DNA of 64,000 nt from Chloroflexi bacterium TSY. Its GTDB lineage: Bacteria; Chloroflexota; Anaerolineae; Caldilineales; Caldilineaceae. The stretch is from NCBI GenBank assembly GCA_019217005.1, contig JAHBNG010000022.1, positions 92,161 to 156,160 on the forward strand, written 5' to 3'. A program made the translations under genes and the position numbers. The notes under the pieces are model-generated. The model worked only from the letters and a program-made list of their open reading frames with translations. It had not been told where the DNA came from and made no database searches. Shown here piece after piece: positions 47,018 to 57,900 of the stretch (position 1 is the stretch's first letter; each line of letters begins with the position of its first letter).

Positions 47018-48825
47018 CAGTTACAGCAAAAGTCGGGTACAGAAATATTATGACAAGTAAATGATTGCGACCAAAAAGAGATAAATTGAAGACCTCCGGA
47101 AGAAAAGGCTAGAATAGGAGAGGCCAAGGAGGTCCGGAAAAATGCGCAAAAAAGAAGGAGAAGCAGGTAGAGAAACGATACTACCGACCAACAAAGAAGC
47201 GCTGTCCGAACTGCAAAAGCAAACTGAAAAGAAGCTATAAATTATGGCATAAGTATCTGGAAACACTGGAGGGCAGATATTATGTGGTAAGTCATGGATA
47301 TCGGTGTCAAAATGAGAACTGCTTGCAGCAAGAAGTGGTCTATCGTTCCCAAGAAGCAGAAGAGTTGGGTGTACCCGAATGCGGTTATGGGTTAGATGTA
47401 ATCGTCGAAATAGGATACCAACGATTTTGGCATCAACGAAGAGTGGCCGAAATCCATAAAGGACTAAAAGAGCGGATAACGATATCTGAAAGACAAGTGC
47501 TGAACTTAATCGGTACATTTTTAGCCTTGTTGCGAGCTGGACAGCCAGCGAAGGTAGTAAACCAGCAGAAAAAATGGAAAAGGTTGGGCGGACTAATCCT
47601 CTCCATAGATGGGATGCAACCAGAGAAAGGAAGTCCAGCGCTCTATGTGGTTCGAGAAGTCCAGTTAGACATCACTTTGATGGCAGAAGTGTTGGAATCA
47701 GGGACTCACAAGACTCTGGTTTCAGCACTGTTGGAACCGATAAACGAATGGGAAATCCCTATCAAGGGCATCATCAGTGACGCCCAGGAAAACATCCAAC
47801 TTGCTGTTGCTCAAGTGTGGCCGAATTGCCCCCATCAGACTTGTCAGTTCCATTGCATTAAAGAAGCTGGGCGACTCACTTATGCGCTTGACCGTACAAT
47901 GAAAACTCAACTCAAAAAGAAGCTGCGTGGCTTTTTGAATCGGGTCTACAAAACGGTTCGAGAATTGGCGGAAACCGATCCCTACAAAGCAGTTCTTTTG
48001 CAATATACTCGCTATCTGCGGTTCACTTTATTGACAAGAGGATTGGCTCCTTTTGAATTAGGTGGCTTACAGATGGTTCAACAATTAATCACGATTGAAG
48101 CATCATTATTACGGGCTCAGGAAAAAGGGGGCATCCGTTACTGACCCGCTTAATCAAGATTGCTGGTTTTCATCGTTTTTGCACTGTTCAAGCCAACCGC
48201 TTACGACGGCAACTTGGGTGGTTGGTGGCACTCCAACGGCTTTTGTCGCCTGACTCTCAAGCCGACGACCAGGTACAGGTCACTGCTCATTCCGTTGCAT
48301 CAGCTGTTGATCAATATTTAGTCGCACTGACACAGGATACGACTCTCGATGACGCAGATCGCTCGATTGTTCAGCATATCAACACAACATTTCGCAACCG
48401 TTGGTGGGGGCTCTTTGTCTGCTACGATGTCTCGGGTCTTCCTTCCACTAACAATGCCCTGGAGGGCTTCTTTGGCCGCTTGAAAACCAATCAACGACTT
48501 ATCACTGGACGCAAAAGTGTTAATAACTTCGTCCTTCGCTATGGCTCTTTTTGCTGCCTTCGTCGATCCGACTGAAACCAAAGACGAATTGCTCTTCCGG
48601 CTGCGATCCGTTGACCGGTCCGCTTATTTATTTGAACGGCAACGTTTACATTCGATCCTGGCTGAACGCAAAGATTATTTTCGCTTTTGCCATCACCTTG
48701 ATTCAGTCGTTTCTGAACTTGAAATCGCTTGGGAGTCTGCTCTTCTTTCAAATACAAATCGTCATGATTCTGACTCCCCTTCTAACTCAACATAATAAAT
48801 TTGTACCCGACTTTTGCTGCTACTG
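47018..48825 (+). mobile_element. MULE-like IS, copy 2 (1,808 bp)
   Basis: CAGTTACAGCAAAAGTCGGG at 47018 and CCCGACTTTTGCTGCTACTG ending 48825, bounded by T8 on both sides (47010-47017, 48826-48833). It is 48 bp longer than copy 1: one extra A near the start codon and the 47 bp that copy 1 lacks. MITEs M1 and M2 flank it. Confidence 0.92.
47142..48795 (+). pseudogene. MULE/IS256-like transposase, copy 2, frame-broken
   Basis: The ATG at 47142 is followed by A6 instead of the A5 of copy 1, which ends translation early; the body resumes at 47284-48144 with LSIDGMQPEKGS and IISDAQENIQLA. The A5G5 junction at 48120, shared with copy 1, again requires a -1 shift to reach IAGFHRFCTVQANRLRRQLG. The third-acid block TNNALEGFFGRLKTN follows. 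A T5 run near 48547 forces another switch before AAFVDPTETKDELLFRLRSV and the true C-terminus (AWESALLSNTNRHDSDSPSN) at 48795. The full protein would be about 550 residues. Confidence 0.75.
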
Positions 48826-48833
48826 TTTTTTTT

Positions 48834-48937
48834 CAGCTACGGCAAAAGTCGGGTACAAAAAATGACCATAAGGGGTGAAATCCTAGAGCAGCCCTCTGTT
48901 TGCATGAAAAATTTGTACCCGACTTTTGCTGCTACTG
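48834..48937. mobile_element. 104-bp MITE M2, inverted copy of M1
   Basis: CAGCTACGGCAAAAGTCGGG at 48834 and CCCGACTTTTGCTGCTACTG ending 48937. Its sequence is the reverse complement of M1 over its full length. T8 bounds it on both sides (48826-48833, 48938-48945). Confidence 0.92.
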
Positions 48938-49340
48938 TTTTTTTTGTCGCAAGGGTCTTATCGCGTCGCAACCGACCGGGTTGGGTGGGATACCCATTTG
49001 TGGCCAGCGTTCTAATGCTGTAATAAACGCCTCTTGCAGAACGTCCTCAACCAGATCAAGATCACCCAGCGTACCCATCAGTGATGCGGTCATTCGATCC
49101 GTTTTTTGAGTGAAAGTGCTTTCTAGTATATGGTGAATATTGTCCATGTTGTTGTAACAAAATTACGATCGAATCTCCTCTCATTATAACACATATGTTC
49201 TAATTGATTGCTATACTAAATGAGTTCAGAGGAACATCAGGTGATTTTGATGCTTCTCGATACAATTGGTATGATTTGATATGATTTGTGTTGAGCGGAC
49301 TTGGTGCCATTGAGATGAGAATGATTGAGATGAGAATTTG

Positions 49341-50036
49341 ATGACAACACCACCCGTGATCGACATTCGAGAAATGAGCAAGATCTACCAGATGGGACAG
49401 TCGGAAGTCCACGCATTGCGTGATGTCTCCCTGCGGGTGGATGTGGGTGAATATGTGGCGATTGTGGGCACCAGCGGTTCGGGCAAGAGTACATTGATGA
49501 ATATGATCGGTCTGCTCGACCAACCAACAAGTGGGACGTATCACATACGTGGGGAAGATGTAGGTAAATTGGGAAAACGTAAAGTGGCAACCCTGCGCAA
49601 CCGGGAGATAGGTTTCGTTTTCCAAAGTTTCAACTTATTGGCAAGAGCTCCTGCCCGCAAACAGGTTGAGTTACCACTGTTCTATGCCAATGTGCCCAGG
49701 CGTAAAGCAAGCCAGATGGCAAATGAAGCATTGGCGCTGGTTGGTCTGGGTGACCGCACGACCCATCGCCCCGATGAGCTTTCGGGCGGTCAACAGCAGC
49801 GTGTGGCGATCGCGCGAGCACTCGTCAATCGACCAAGTCTATTGCTCGCCGATGAGCCAACAGGGGCATTGGATACCAAAACGGGATTAGAAGTGATGGA
49901 GATCTTTCGCTCGCTTAATGAACAGGGGTTGACACTCGTTGTGGTCACACATGATCGGGACGTTGCAGGTCAGGCTAAACGGATCGTGACGCTCAGCGAT
50001 GGCGTCATAATCAGCGATGAGGTGACAACTGGATAA
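49341..50036 (+). CDS. MacB/LolD-type ABC export ATPase
   Basis: 231 residues. Walker A VGTSGSGKSTLMNMIGLLD, Q-loop FVFQSFNLLARAPARKQVEL, signature LSGGQQQRVAIARALVNRP, Walker B LLLADEPTGALDTKTGLEV and switch His VVTHDRDVAG are complete. In the usual Q-loop block the stretch reads NLLARAPARKQVELP, where most members have L-x-x-x-T. It drives the FtsX-like permease 30 bp downstream; the third gene is an HlyD-type adaptor, so this is a tripartite-type macrolide/peptide exporter in an envelope without a clear outer-membrane factor gene here. An imperfect tandem ATTGAGATGAGAAT occurs just before the start. Confidence 0.9.
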   Translation: MTTPPVIDIREMSKIYQMGQSEVHALRDVSLRVDVGEYVAIVGTSGSGKSTLMNMIGLLDQPTSGTYHIRGEDVGKLGKRKVATLRNREIGFVFQSFNLLARAPARKQVELPLFYANVPRRKASQMANEALALVGLGDRTTHRPDELSGGQQQRVAIARALVNRPSLLLADEPTGALDTKTGLEVMEIFRSLNEQGLTLVVVTHDRDVAGQAKRIVTLSDGVIISDEVTTG

Positions 50037-50066
50037 GGTGGTATCCCGAATCATCGGTGAATATAG

Positions 50067-51284
<1,218 letters not shown>

Positions 51285-51317
51285 GATAAGCAGTCAAATA
51301 CTCCCTCGGAGAATCAG

Positions 51318-52952
51318 ATGAACCGTCTCTTTTGGATTGCTGGTATCATACTTGTCGGGCTGATTGGAGCAGCGGTAGGCTATTTTGCCAATGGTGGCTT
51401 TAACCGTATTGATGTAGCAGATGGCCGTACGGTGGATGTCAATACGTCCAGTCAATCTGCTGCACAACCTGAATTTGATCCGGCGAATCCTGACGCTTCG
51501 ACTGTGGAGATTCTGCCCGCCGATGCACTGGTTGGGAATTTGAGCGCGGCGGGCAATATTGCGCTCCAAAAGACAGAGCAGGTGGTGCTGCAGTCCGAAG
51601 GTGCAGTGAGCCACGTGGCTGTCAAAGCGGGCGACGTCGTACAAGCGGGGGATCTCCTGCTATCGTTGGCAACGACTAATTTACAGAGAGTGGTGGACAA
51701 GACAGAGATCGATTTTGAGAATGCACGATTGGAATTAGAGAAGTTGGGCAAGAACGGTAATACCGATGACATTGCGATGGCACAGGCTGAATTACTCAAG
51801 GCACAGGAGAACCTTGTGAAGGTACAAGCCGGACCGAGCGAGGAAGAGTTGGCTGCCGCACGTAGCAATGTTAACTCGGGTTGGGCCAAGTATAGTGAAT
51901 TACTCGCCCAGCCCACGGACTCGGCTATCAGTCAAGCGTTGGCAACCCTTAAAAAGGCCGAGGTAGATCTGCGGGAGGCGCAGCACGCCTATGATGAGAT
52001 CTCATGGCTACCAGAGAGTGCTGCATCCTCTCAAGCGCAGGATTTGCAGCGCGCAACAATTGATTACGAGGCAGCCAAGGCAGCCTTTGACGAAGCCAAC
52101 CAACCTGCGTCGCAGTCGGACCTACAGTCGGCCATCAGCACGGCGCGGCAGGCTGAGGACGAATTACGCAAGCTGCGAGAACAGCCAACATTGGGCGAAG
52201 TAGCCGAGGCGGAAGCGCAAGTGGTGGAAGCGGGGGCGAAGTTGACAGAATTGCAAAGTGGCTCCTATGAGATTGATCTACGAACAGCCGAGTTGAACGT
52301 CAAGAAAGCAATGATCGATCTGGTCGAAGCACAGACCAAACTGGCTGCGGCACAGATCTATTCATCAATGGATGGCACGGTGCTAGAGGTGAAAATTCAA
52401 GAGGGAGCGCGTGGGGCGACGGGTGATATTGCAGTAACGATGGCCGATGTCCATGCGTTGGAGCTGACTATCAATGTCGCTGAGGTGGACATCCCTCATA
52501 TTCGTCTAGAGCAAGAGGCAAGCGTCGAAATTGACGCACTGCGAGGACAGATATTCTCTGGTGTCGTTACGCAGATTTCGCCAACTAGCCAAGAGGGGGA
52601 GGGTGTCGTGAACTATCCCGTTACCATTCGCTTGAATGATGAAGGTTTGGATGGTGTGCGTCCGGGCATGACAGCGGTGGCGACGTTGGCAAAGGATGAA
52701 ATTGCACCCAATAGCTGGCTCGTGCCCACCAATGGTTTGGTGGAACAGAATGGCCGCACGATGGTTCAGGTTGTGAGCGGTCGTGATGATGAAGATGGTG
52801 CCAAGCTTGTCGCTCTTCCAGTAACAGTTGGCGAGGCACAGGGTGAATGGACTGTCGTAGAATCGGATGAACTAAAGGCAGGGGACCGCATTTTGGGTAG
52901 CGTAGCCTCTTACATTGATGAAGACATTGCACGCGAGTTTACAGAAGACTAG
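51318..52952 (+). CDS. HlyD-type membrane-fusion/adaptor protein of the MacB exporter
   Basis: 544 residues. An N-terminal membrane anchor or signal (LFWIAGIILVGLIGAAVGYF) is followed by a lipoyl-like half motif (SHVAVKAGDVVQAGDLLLSL), a long coiled coil (about 110-340, EKLGKNGNTDDIAMAQAELL and AEAQVVEAGAKLTELQ), and the second lipoyl half (IYSSMDGTVLEVKIQEG). Beta-barrel and membrane-proximal parts follow (DVPRPGMTAVATL-like VRPGMTAVATLAKDEI and NGLVEQNGRTMVQVVSG). It links the permease to the cell exterior. GAG-rich sequence lies before the ATG. No lesion. Confidence 0.9.
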   Translation: MNRLFWIAGIILVGLIGAAVGYFANGGFNRIDVADGRTVDVNTSSQSAAQPEFDPANPDASTVEILPADALVGNLSAAGNIALQKTEQVVLQSEGAVSHVAVKAGDVVQAGDLLLSLATTNLQRVVDKTEIDFENARLELEKLGKNGNTDDIAMAQAELLKAQENLVKVQAGPSEEELAAARSNVNSGWAKYSELLAQPTDSAISQALATLKKAEVDLREAQHAYDEISWLPESAASSQAQDLQRATIDYEAAKAAFDEANQPASQSDLQSAISTARQAEDELRKLREQPTLGEVAEAEAQVVEAGAKLTELQSGSYEIDLRTAELNVKKAMIDLVEAQTKLAAAQIYSSMDGTVLEVKIQEGARGATGDIAVTMADVHALELTINVAEVDIPHIRLEQEASVEIDALRGQIFSGVVTQISPTSQEGEGVVNYPVTIRLNDEGLDGVRPGMTAVATLAKDEIAPNSWLVPTNGLVEQNGRTMVQVVSGRDDEDGAKLVALPVTVGEAQGEWTVVESDELKAGDRILGSVASYIDEDIAREFTED

Positions 52953-53143
52953 CACACGAAAGCGGCTTCGCCGCAGCCATCAGCTGTCAGCTAGGTCGAA
53001 GCGACCACCTCGTGTTTGGTTACAGATGCGTAGCATCCACAGCCAGGAATTGGCAACGCTATATGACTGATTTTTATGAATTCCTATACCACAAGAAAAC
53101 CGGGTGAATGGTCAGCACAATTTTCCTTGTCATCCAGAGTGAG

Positions 53144-53183
53144 ATCCGGTTGAACCAAAATAAATTAGCTGGTTCAACCGGAT
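53144..53183. repeat. 14-bp perfect inverted repeat
   Basis: ATCCGGTTGAACCA (53144-53157) and TGGTTCAACCGGAT (53170-53183), 12-bp spacer. Likely hairpin downstream of the exporter operon. Confidence 0.65.
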
Positions 53184-53267
53184 TAAAGTAAAATCGCATA
53201 GATAATAGTAGAGTTGCTCCCAATGAAGCGAAAGTGAGGGGACGATCATCTAGTCCGTGCCTTAGTG

Positions 53268-53345
53268 CTTATCCGAAAAGTTCTGTGACGGTGCATTCTT
53301 ACTCGAGAAGCTAGCTGGACTCACAACCACTTTTCGGATAGGTTC
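53268..53345. repeat. Family A hairpin repeat, copy A5
   Basis: CTTATCCGAAAAGTTCTGTG to ACTTTTCGGATAGG, core TTACTCGAGAAGCTAGC. TTAG precedes it and TTAT follows it. Confidence 0.9.
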
Positions 53346-53528
53346 TTATTTCGGAGCTCAACCGGATCGCAGGAGGTAGACCCGCTACGGTTTCGATACG
53401 GTTCCGCCACTCGATCGGCGCTCGCCGTTCTTGAGCCTGTCAACCCCTTGAATTCCTGCAGAGCCTATTTCGGAGCAACTCTCGCAATTTTCATTGACAG
53501 CAGCACTCGGTGTAAGAGGAGAACCATC

Positions 53529-54389
53529 ATGTCAACTCTAAATCCTGCAAAACGCGAACAATTCATGAAAGATGGCTATTATCTGTTCGAAAATATTCTA
53601 GACTCTGGGCTGGTTGAGAGACTAAGAAGCATGAGCGATGAAGTCTTGGCCCAGCAGGATCAGGCGCATTTTGAACAACAACGCACAACTGGCAGCATGG
53701 TCATGATCGATTGGAATATGGCATATCAGTACTCCGTTATGGCGGAACTGATCGCCTATCCCAAGATGCTTTCGGCACTGTCGGAGTTGGGCTTTGACGA
53801 TCCTAAGTTTGGACATGGGCGTATCATCAGCAAGCCGCCCCACAGCCCGCCTCTTTTTTGGCATGAAGATGGGCGCTTCTGGGATGATCCGGTAAGCTAC
53901 ACACCCCAACCAATCCAAGTCTTTCTCATGTACTACCTCACCGATACAACGCCCGAAAATGGCTGCTTGCGGGTGATTCCAGGTTCGCACCTGAAGCGTC
54001 ACTCGCTCCATGATCAGGCGGCAACCATGCATACGGACGAGCTGAGAACCTACGCTAACCCAGACCACATTCAGTTTCAGCGTGCGGAAGGAGAGATCGA
54101 CGTTCCTGTCAAAGCCGGTGATCTTGTTGTCGGGTACGGAACAATCTTTCACGCGGCCCATGCCAACCAGACAAGTGAACATCGCACGGTCCTCACCATG
54201 TGGTATTATCCCGACTTTGTAAACCTGCCTGAACGTACGCAAGCCACGGTCAATTACTTGGAAGGCCGGACCAAAATAACCGAAAGCTCGTCACCCATGC
54301 AGGAGTTAATGGAACCGCTTCGGATTGTTTATGAAGGCAATGCCCAACCGATTGAGCAGCAATGGACACCAGGAAAAGAATTGAAATAA
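53529..54389 (+). CDS. Phytanoyl-CoA dioxygenase family (PhyH) Fe(II)/2-oxoglutarate oxygenase
   Basis: 286 residues from MSTLNPAKREQFMKDGYYLF; AGGAG about 8 nt upstream favours 53529 over 53448. The iron ligands are visible as His-x-Asp in PPLFWHEDGRFWDD and the distal His in GTIFHAAHANQTSEHRTVLT, with the Arg of EHRTVLTMWYYP as 2-oxoglutarate contact. The middle LTDTTPENGCLRVIPGSH is a family signature. Substrate unknown; bacterial members hydroxylate small molecules or natural products. Single gene, no lesion. Confidence 0.9.
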   Translation: MSTLNPAKREQFMKDGYYLFENILDSGLVERLRSMSDEVLAQQDQAHFEQQRTTGSMVMIDWNMAYQYSVMAELIAYPKMLSALSELGFDDPKFGHGRIISKPPHSPPLFWHEDGRFWDDPVSYTPQPIQVFLMYYLTDTTPENGCLRVIPGSHLKRHSLHDQAATMHTDELRTYANPDHIQFQRAEGEIDVPVKAGDLVVGYGTIFHAAHANQTSEHRTVLTMWYYPDFVNLPERTQATVNYLEGRTKITESSSPMQELMEPLRIVYEGNAQPIEQQWTPGKELK

Positions 54390-54468
54390 CTGGCGCTATC
54401 TTATCCATGCGCAAGTTGACTGCGCTCACCTGTCCCCTATGGGAGCAACTTGGTTCAATTCCATAACT

Positions 54469-54620
54469 CGCTCAATCGGATCTCAAGTGGTTGACAAAGA
54501 AGAGCCACTTTGACCATGAAGAGATTGAAGGAACTGAAGGATTGTCTGCTTCTTCTTCAATTCCTTCAGTTCCTTCATGGTTGAATTTCTCGTGTCAACC
54601 ACTTGAGATCCTGTTGAACC
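54469..54620. mobile_element. 152-bp MITE with ISL3-like ends
   Basis: GGATCTCAAGTGGTTGACA at 54478-54496 is inverted at 54593-54611; the ISL3 element at 39635 has the same string with one base different, at the same 9-nt distance from its tip. Flanking CCATAACT (54461-54468) and CCATAACC (54621-54628) agree in seven of eight bases. Inner arms ACCATGAAG and CTTCATGGT allow a long hairpin. Confidence 0.75.
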
Positions 54621-54942
54621 CCATAACCTTCTTGTAACGCCCCATCTTCCGCTGTTTCCTCTCCAAGATCAGCCGAGCAAATTTGGAGTCCTCGAGACGC
54701 ACTGGGACAGGAGGTCTTACTCGTAGACGTATGGATATACGCCAGATCCAGCGTTCTTGTCGCGGCACGTAAAATAGTTTACAATTGACAACATTCGGTC
54801 TCAAAAATGAATCCTTCCTTCGGTTTTTAGGATACGTCTACCCCATCAAGTCGCAGGCTGTGCGCCAGCTAAATATTCTCCACATGGGTAGACGCGTCCA
54901 ATTTGTCGCACTGTTTGGTACGATCGTTCCAGGACAATCGAC

Positions 54943-57900
54943 ATGGATATCACCCCACACACCCGCAAAGCCCTGTATCGCATTATCGCCATCATCATTT
55001 GCCTCTCTTTCTTAGTGAATGCCAGCCCAATCGTCGCGGGTCCAGATGCACGCGCCGCCGCGCGCCCTGCAGATCAGCACCGTGCATGGGGAAATCCGCG
55101 CCCAGCGCAGAGCGACACATCTGTCATGGACTCGTGGAATCAGTTTTGGGTATCCCATGTCCAGCCAGAACTGCCGGACTGGCGCGCGATCTGGGATTGG
55201 GTTTTGAGCCTACAGTCACCGTGGATAGGGACTGCGTCTGAAACAGAAGAAACCCAGACAAACCAACCGACATCTACACCATCCCATGTGGTTTACGCGC
55301 GGATGTCCCAGACCGCCACGGCCACACCCAGTCCCCCACCAGAACCGGACAGCGTTCAAGCTGCGCCGCAAGATATTCTGCCGCCGGGTCAGACCGACAT
55401 AGCGCCGCCCAATCTGGTCGCACCGTTTCAACTGTCTGAGCCACCTTTCGATGAGCTCTTTCTCATTCCCTCTTGGAACCTGCTCTCTACCCCCAAAGAA
55501 CCGCTCGACACAGACCCGGCCACCTTCTTTTCCACCGTTGACGGCAGCTTCAATCAGGTCTTCGCCTACGATGCTTGTGACACCGTCGACCCTTGGAAAC
55601 AGTACGATCCTGCCGACCCGCCAAGCAGCGATCTGACCACCATTGATCATAAAATCGGCTTCTGGATCGAAGCCACTGCCGCCGTAACCCTGCCTCTGAC
55701 CGGCACCATCCCGCCCACCACAACCATCGAACTGTGCGAGGGCTGGAACCTGATCGGCCTGCCTCTGGAACAGTCGCGCCCCATCTGGAGCGCATTGGCT
55801 TCCATCGAAGGCAAATACAGCCGCGTCTTTGGCTATGACCCGACTGACGCCACCGACCCCTGGGAATTCTTCGACGTGAGCGTCCCCGTCTGGGTCAACG
55901 ACCTGTTGATCATGCACCCCGGTCGCGGCTACTGGATTCTGGCTACCGAGAACACCACCCTGACCTTGACCAATGAAGTTGGGCCCATTGAGGTACGGTT
56001 AACCTCACCAGACGAATCGGCCCTCGAAGTCTCAACCGTCACCTTCATCACCGACGTGGTTGGCACTGTGGCTGGCGACCTGCTGCAGAGCTGGACGCTC
56101 TCCTACCGCATGCATGGCGAAGAGGAGCAGATTCCCTTTGCCACGGGCAACACGCCAGTGATGACCGACACGCTGGGCAGCTTTGACCCCACGCTGCTGC
56201 TCAACGGTCTCTACGAGATCAGCCTGACTGCGACCGACCTGACCGGCCAGTCCATCTCCACATCCGCCGATGTGGTGGTCGAGGGCGAGGCCAAGATTGG
56301 TCATTTCACGCTGTCTTTCATCGACCTGGAGATTCCGGTGGCGGGTATTCCGATTCAAGTCATTCGCACCTATGACAGCCGGGACAAGCGTCAGGGTGAT
56401 TTTGGTTTTGGCTGGACGCTGAGCTTAAAAGATGTGCGGCTGCAGGAAAACGGCATTCATGGTTTTAATTGGCAAGGCGTCGCAGAATTTAGTCAAATCC
56501 CTGGCTCTTTTCTTTTTTGCGTCCAGCCTACTCGAGGTCATATTGTTACCGTCACGCTGCCTGATAACACTACCTACAAATTTCAACTTACTCTAGACGT
56601 TGATTGTACCGCTGCGAGGCCGAGTGTCGTAAACATCAGTTATGCTCCTTTGCCGGGTACCCATGCCACATTGGTTCCGCTTGGTATCAACACTGAGCTT
56701 ATTGTTGGTGGTGGATTTCCCAATAATCCCAGTAGACCTCCTGCTTCCCTCGTATTGCAGCCTGAGCCTGGCATTCCGTACGACCCTGATTTATACGAGC
56801 TAACGCTTCAGGACGGGCGCTCTTTCGTTATCAGCCAGGAAGATGGTCTTCAAAGCGTCACTGACCTCAACGGCAATACGCTCACCTTCAACAATGATGG
56901 CATTATCCATTCCAGCGGCAAAAGCGTGGACTTCGTGCGGGATGATGAGGGGCGTATTACCTCAATTGCCGATCCTAACAACAACCCGATGACCTATGGC
57001 TACGATGCCAACGGGGATCTGGTCAGCTTCACCGACCGCGAGCAGAATACGACAACGTTCACCTATCTCGACGCTATCCCCCACCATCTCGACGGCATCG
57101 AAGATCCCCGCGGCATTATGCCTATTCGCAACGAATACGACGACAACGGTCGGCTGCTACGGCACGTCGACGCTTTTGGTAACGTCATCAGCTACACCCA
57201 CAGTATCGACACCCGAATTGAGATCGTGGTGGATCGCACGGGTGCGCAGCGCGTACTGGCATACGACGCGCGCGGCAACGTGGTGCGAGAGACCGATCCA
57301 AAAGGCAATGTCACCTTGCGCAGCTTCGACGCCAACGACAATCGGACTTGCGAGACCGAGGTGCACGGACCCAGCCAAAGCGGTACCAGTTGCGAAGATT
57401 CACCAGGTCGTACGCTCTTCCTTTACGATGATCGCGACAATCTACTGCGCCAGACCGATGCGGAAGACAACGAGACGACCTTTACCTACAATGCACGCGA
57501 TCAGGTGGAGACGATCAGGGACCCGCGCATGATGACGACGACAAACGTCTATGATGATGCGAATGGCAACCTGCTCATGACCATCGACGCCGCCGGTAAC
57601 GAGACGGTCTTTACCTACAATGCGCAAGGAGATGTGGAGAGCCAGACGGTAACGGTGGGGGGCCAGGAGGCGGTCACGACATTTGAATATGACAGCTCTG
57701 GCAACCTGACGAAAGAGACCGACGCTGAAGGCAATGAGATAACCTTTACCTACGATGCAAATGGGAACCGCGAGACGGGGATCCGCAAGAGAACCCTGCC
57801 CAGCGGTGCGCCGGAGGTTCTGACAACAACGTTTACCTATGACAAGCTGGACCGACTCGTCCGCACTGAGGATCCGGATGGTTCAGTCACGCGCACTGTC

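Larger units (their letters stand above)
44365..49147 (-). pseudogene. ECF42-type RNA polymerase sigma factor, split by two insertions
   Basis: Three pieces on the minus strand join to one gene. 49147-48946: MDNIHHILESTFTQKTDR with VEDVLQEAFITALERWPQ (sigma region 2). 46897-46574: DERLKLIFTYCHPSLSIDAQ and TLGGLSTEEIAHAFLVPTAT (region 4). 45068-44365: LYLIFNEGYAASQGDTLIRH and a helical TPR-like extension ending KRKQQEILSMLNE. The extended C-terminus and the YCII gene next door mark the ECF42 group. The MITE-IS-MITE stack separates the first two pieces and an IS the last two; a further out-of-frame deletion of roughly 14 codons lies after IPPNP. The gene cannot be functional. Confidence 0.85.
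52953..53528. other. 575-bp intergenic stretch with repeats
   Basis: No credible gene. It holds an inverted repeat (53144-53183) and family A copy A5 (53268-53345). The rest is low-information sequence with short complementary blocks (GCGGCTTCGCCGC at about 52970). Confidence 0.55.

Noticed and set aside
49309..49337. Tandem ATTGAGATGAGAAT before the exporter ATPase as an operator
   Set aside because: Only two copies, low complexity and too close to the start codon to tell from chance.
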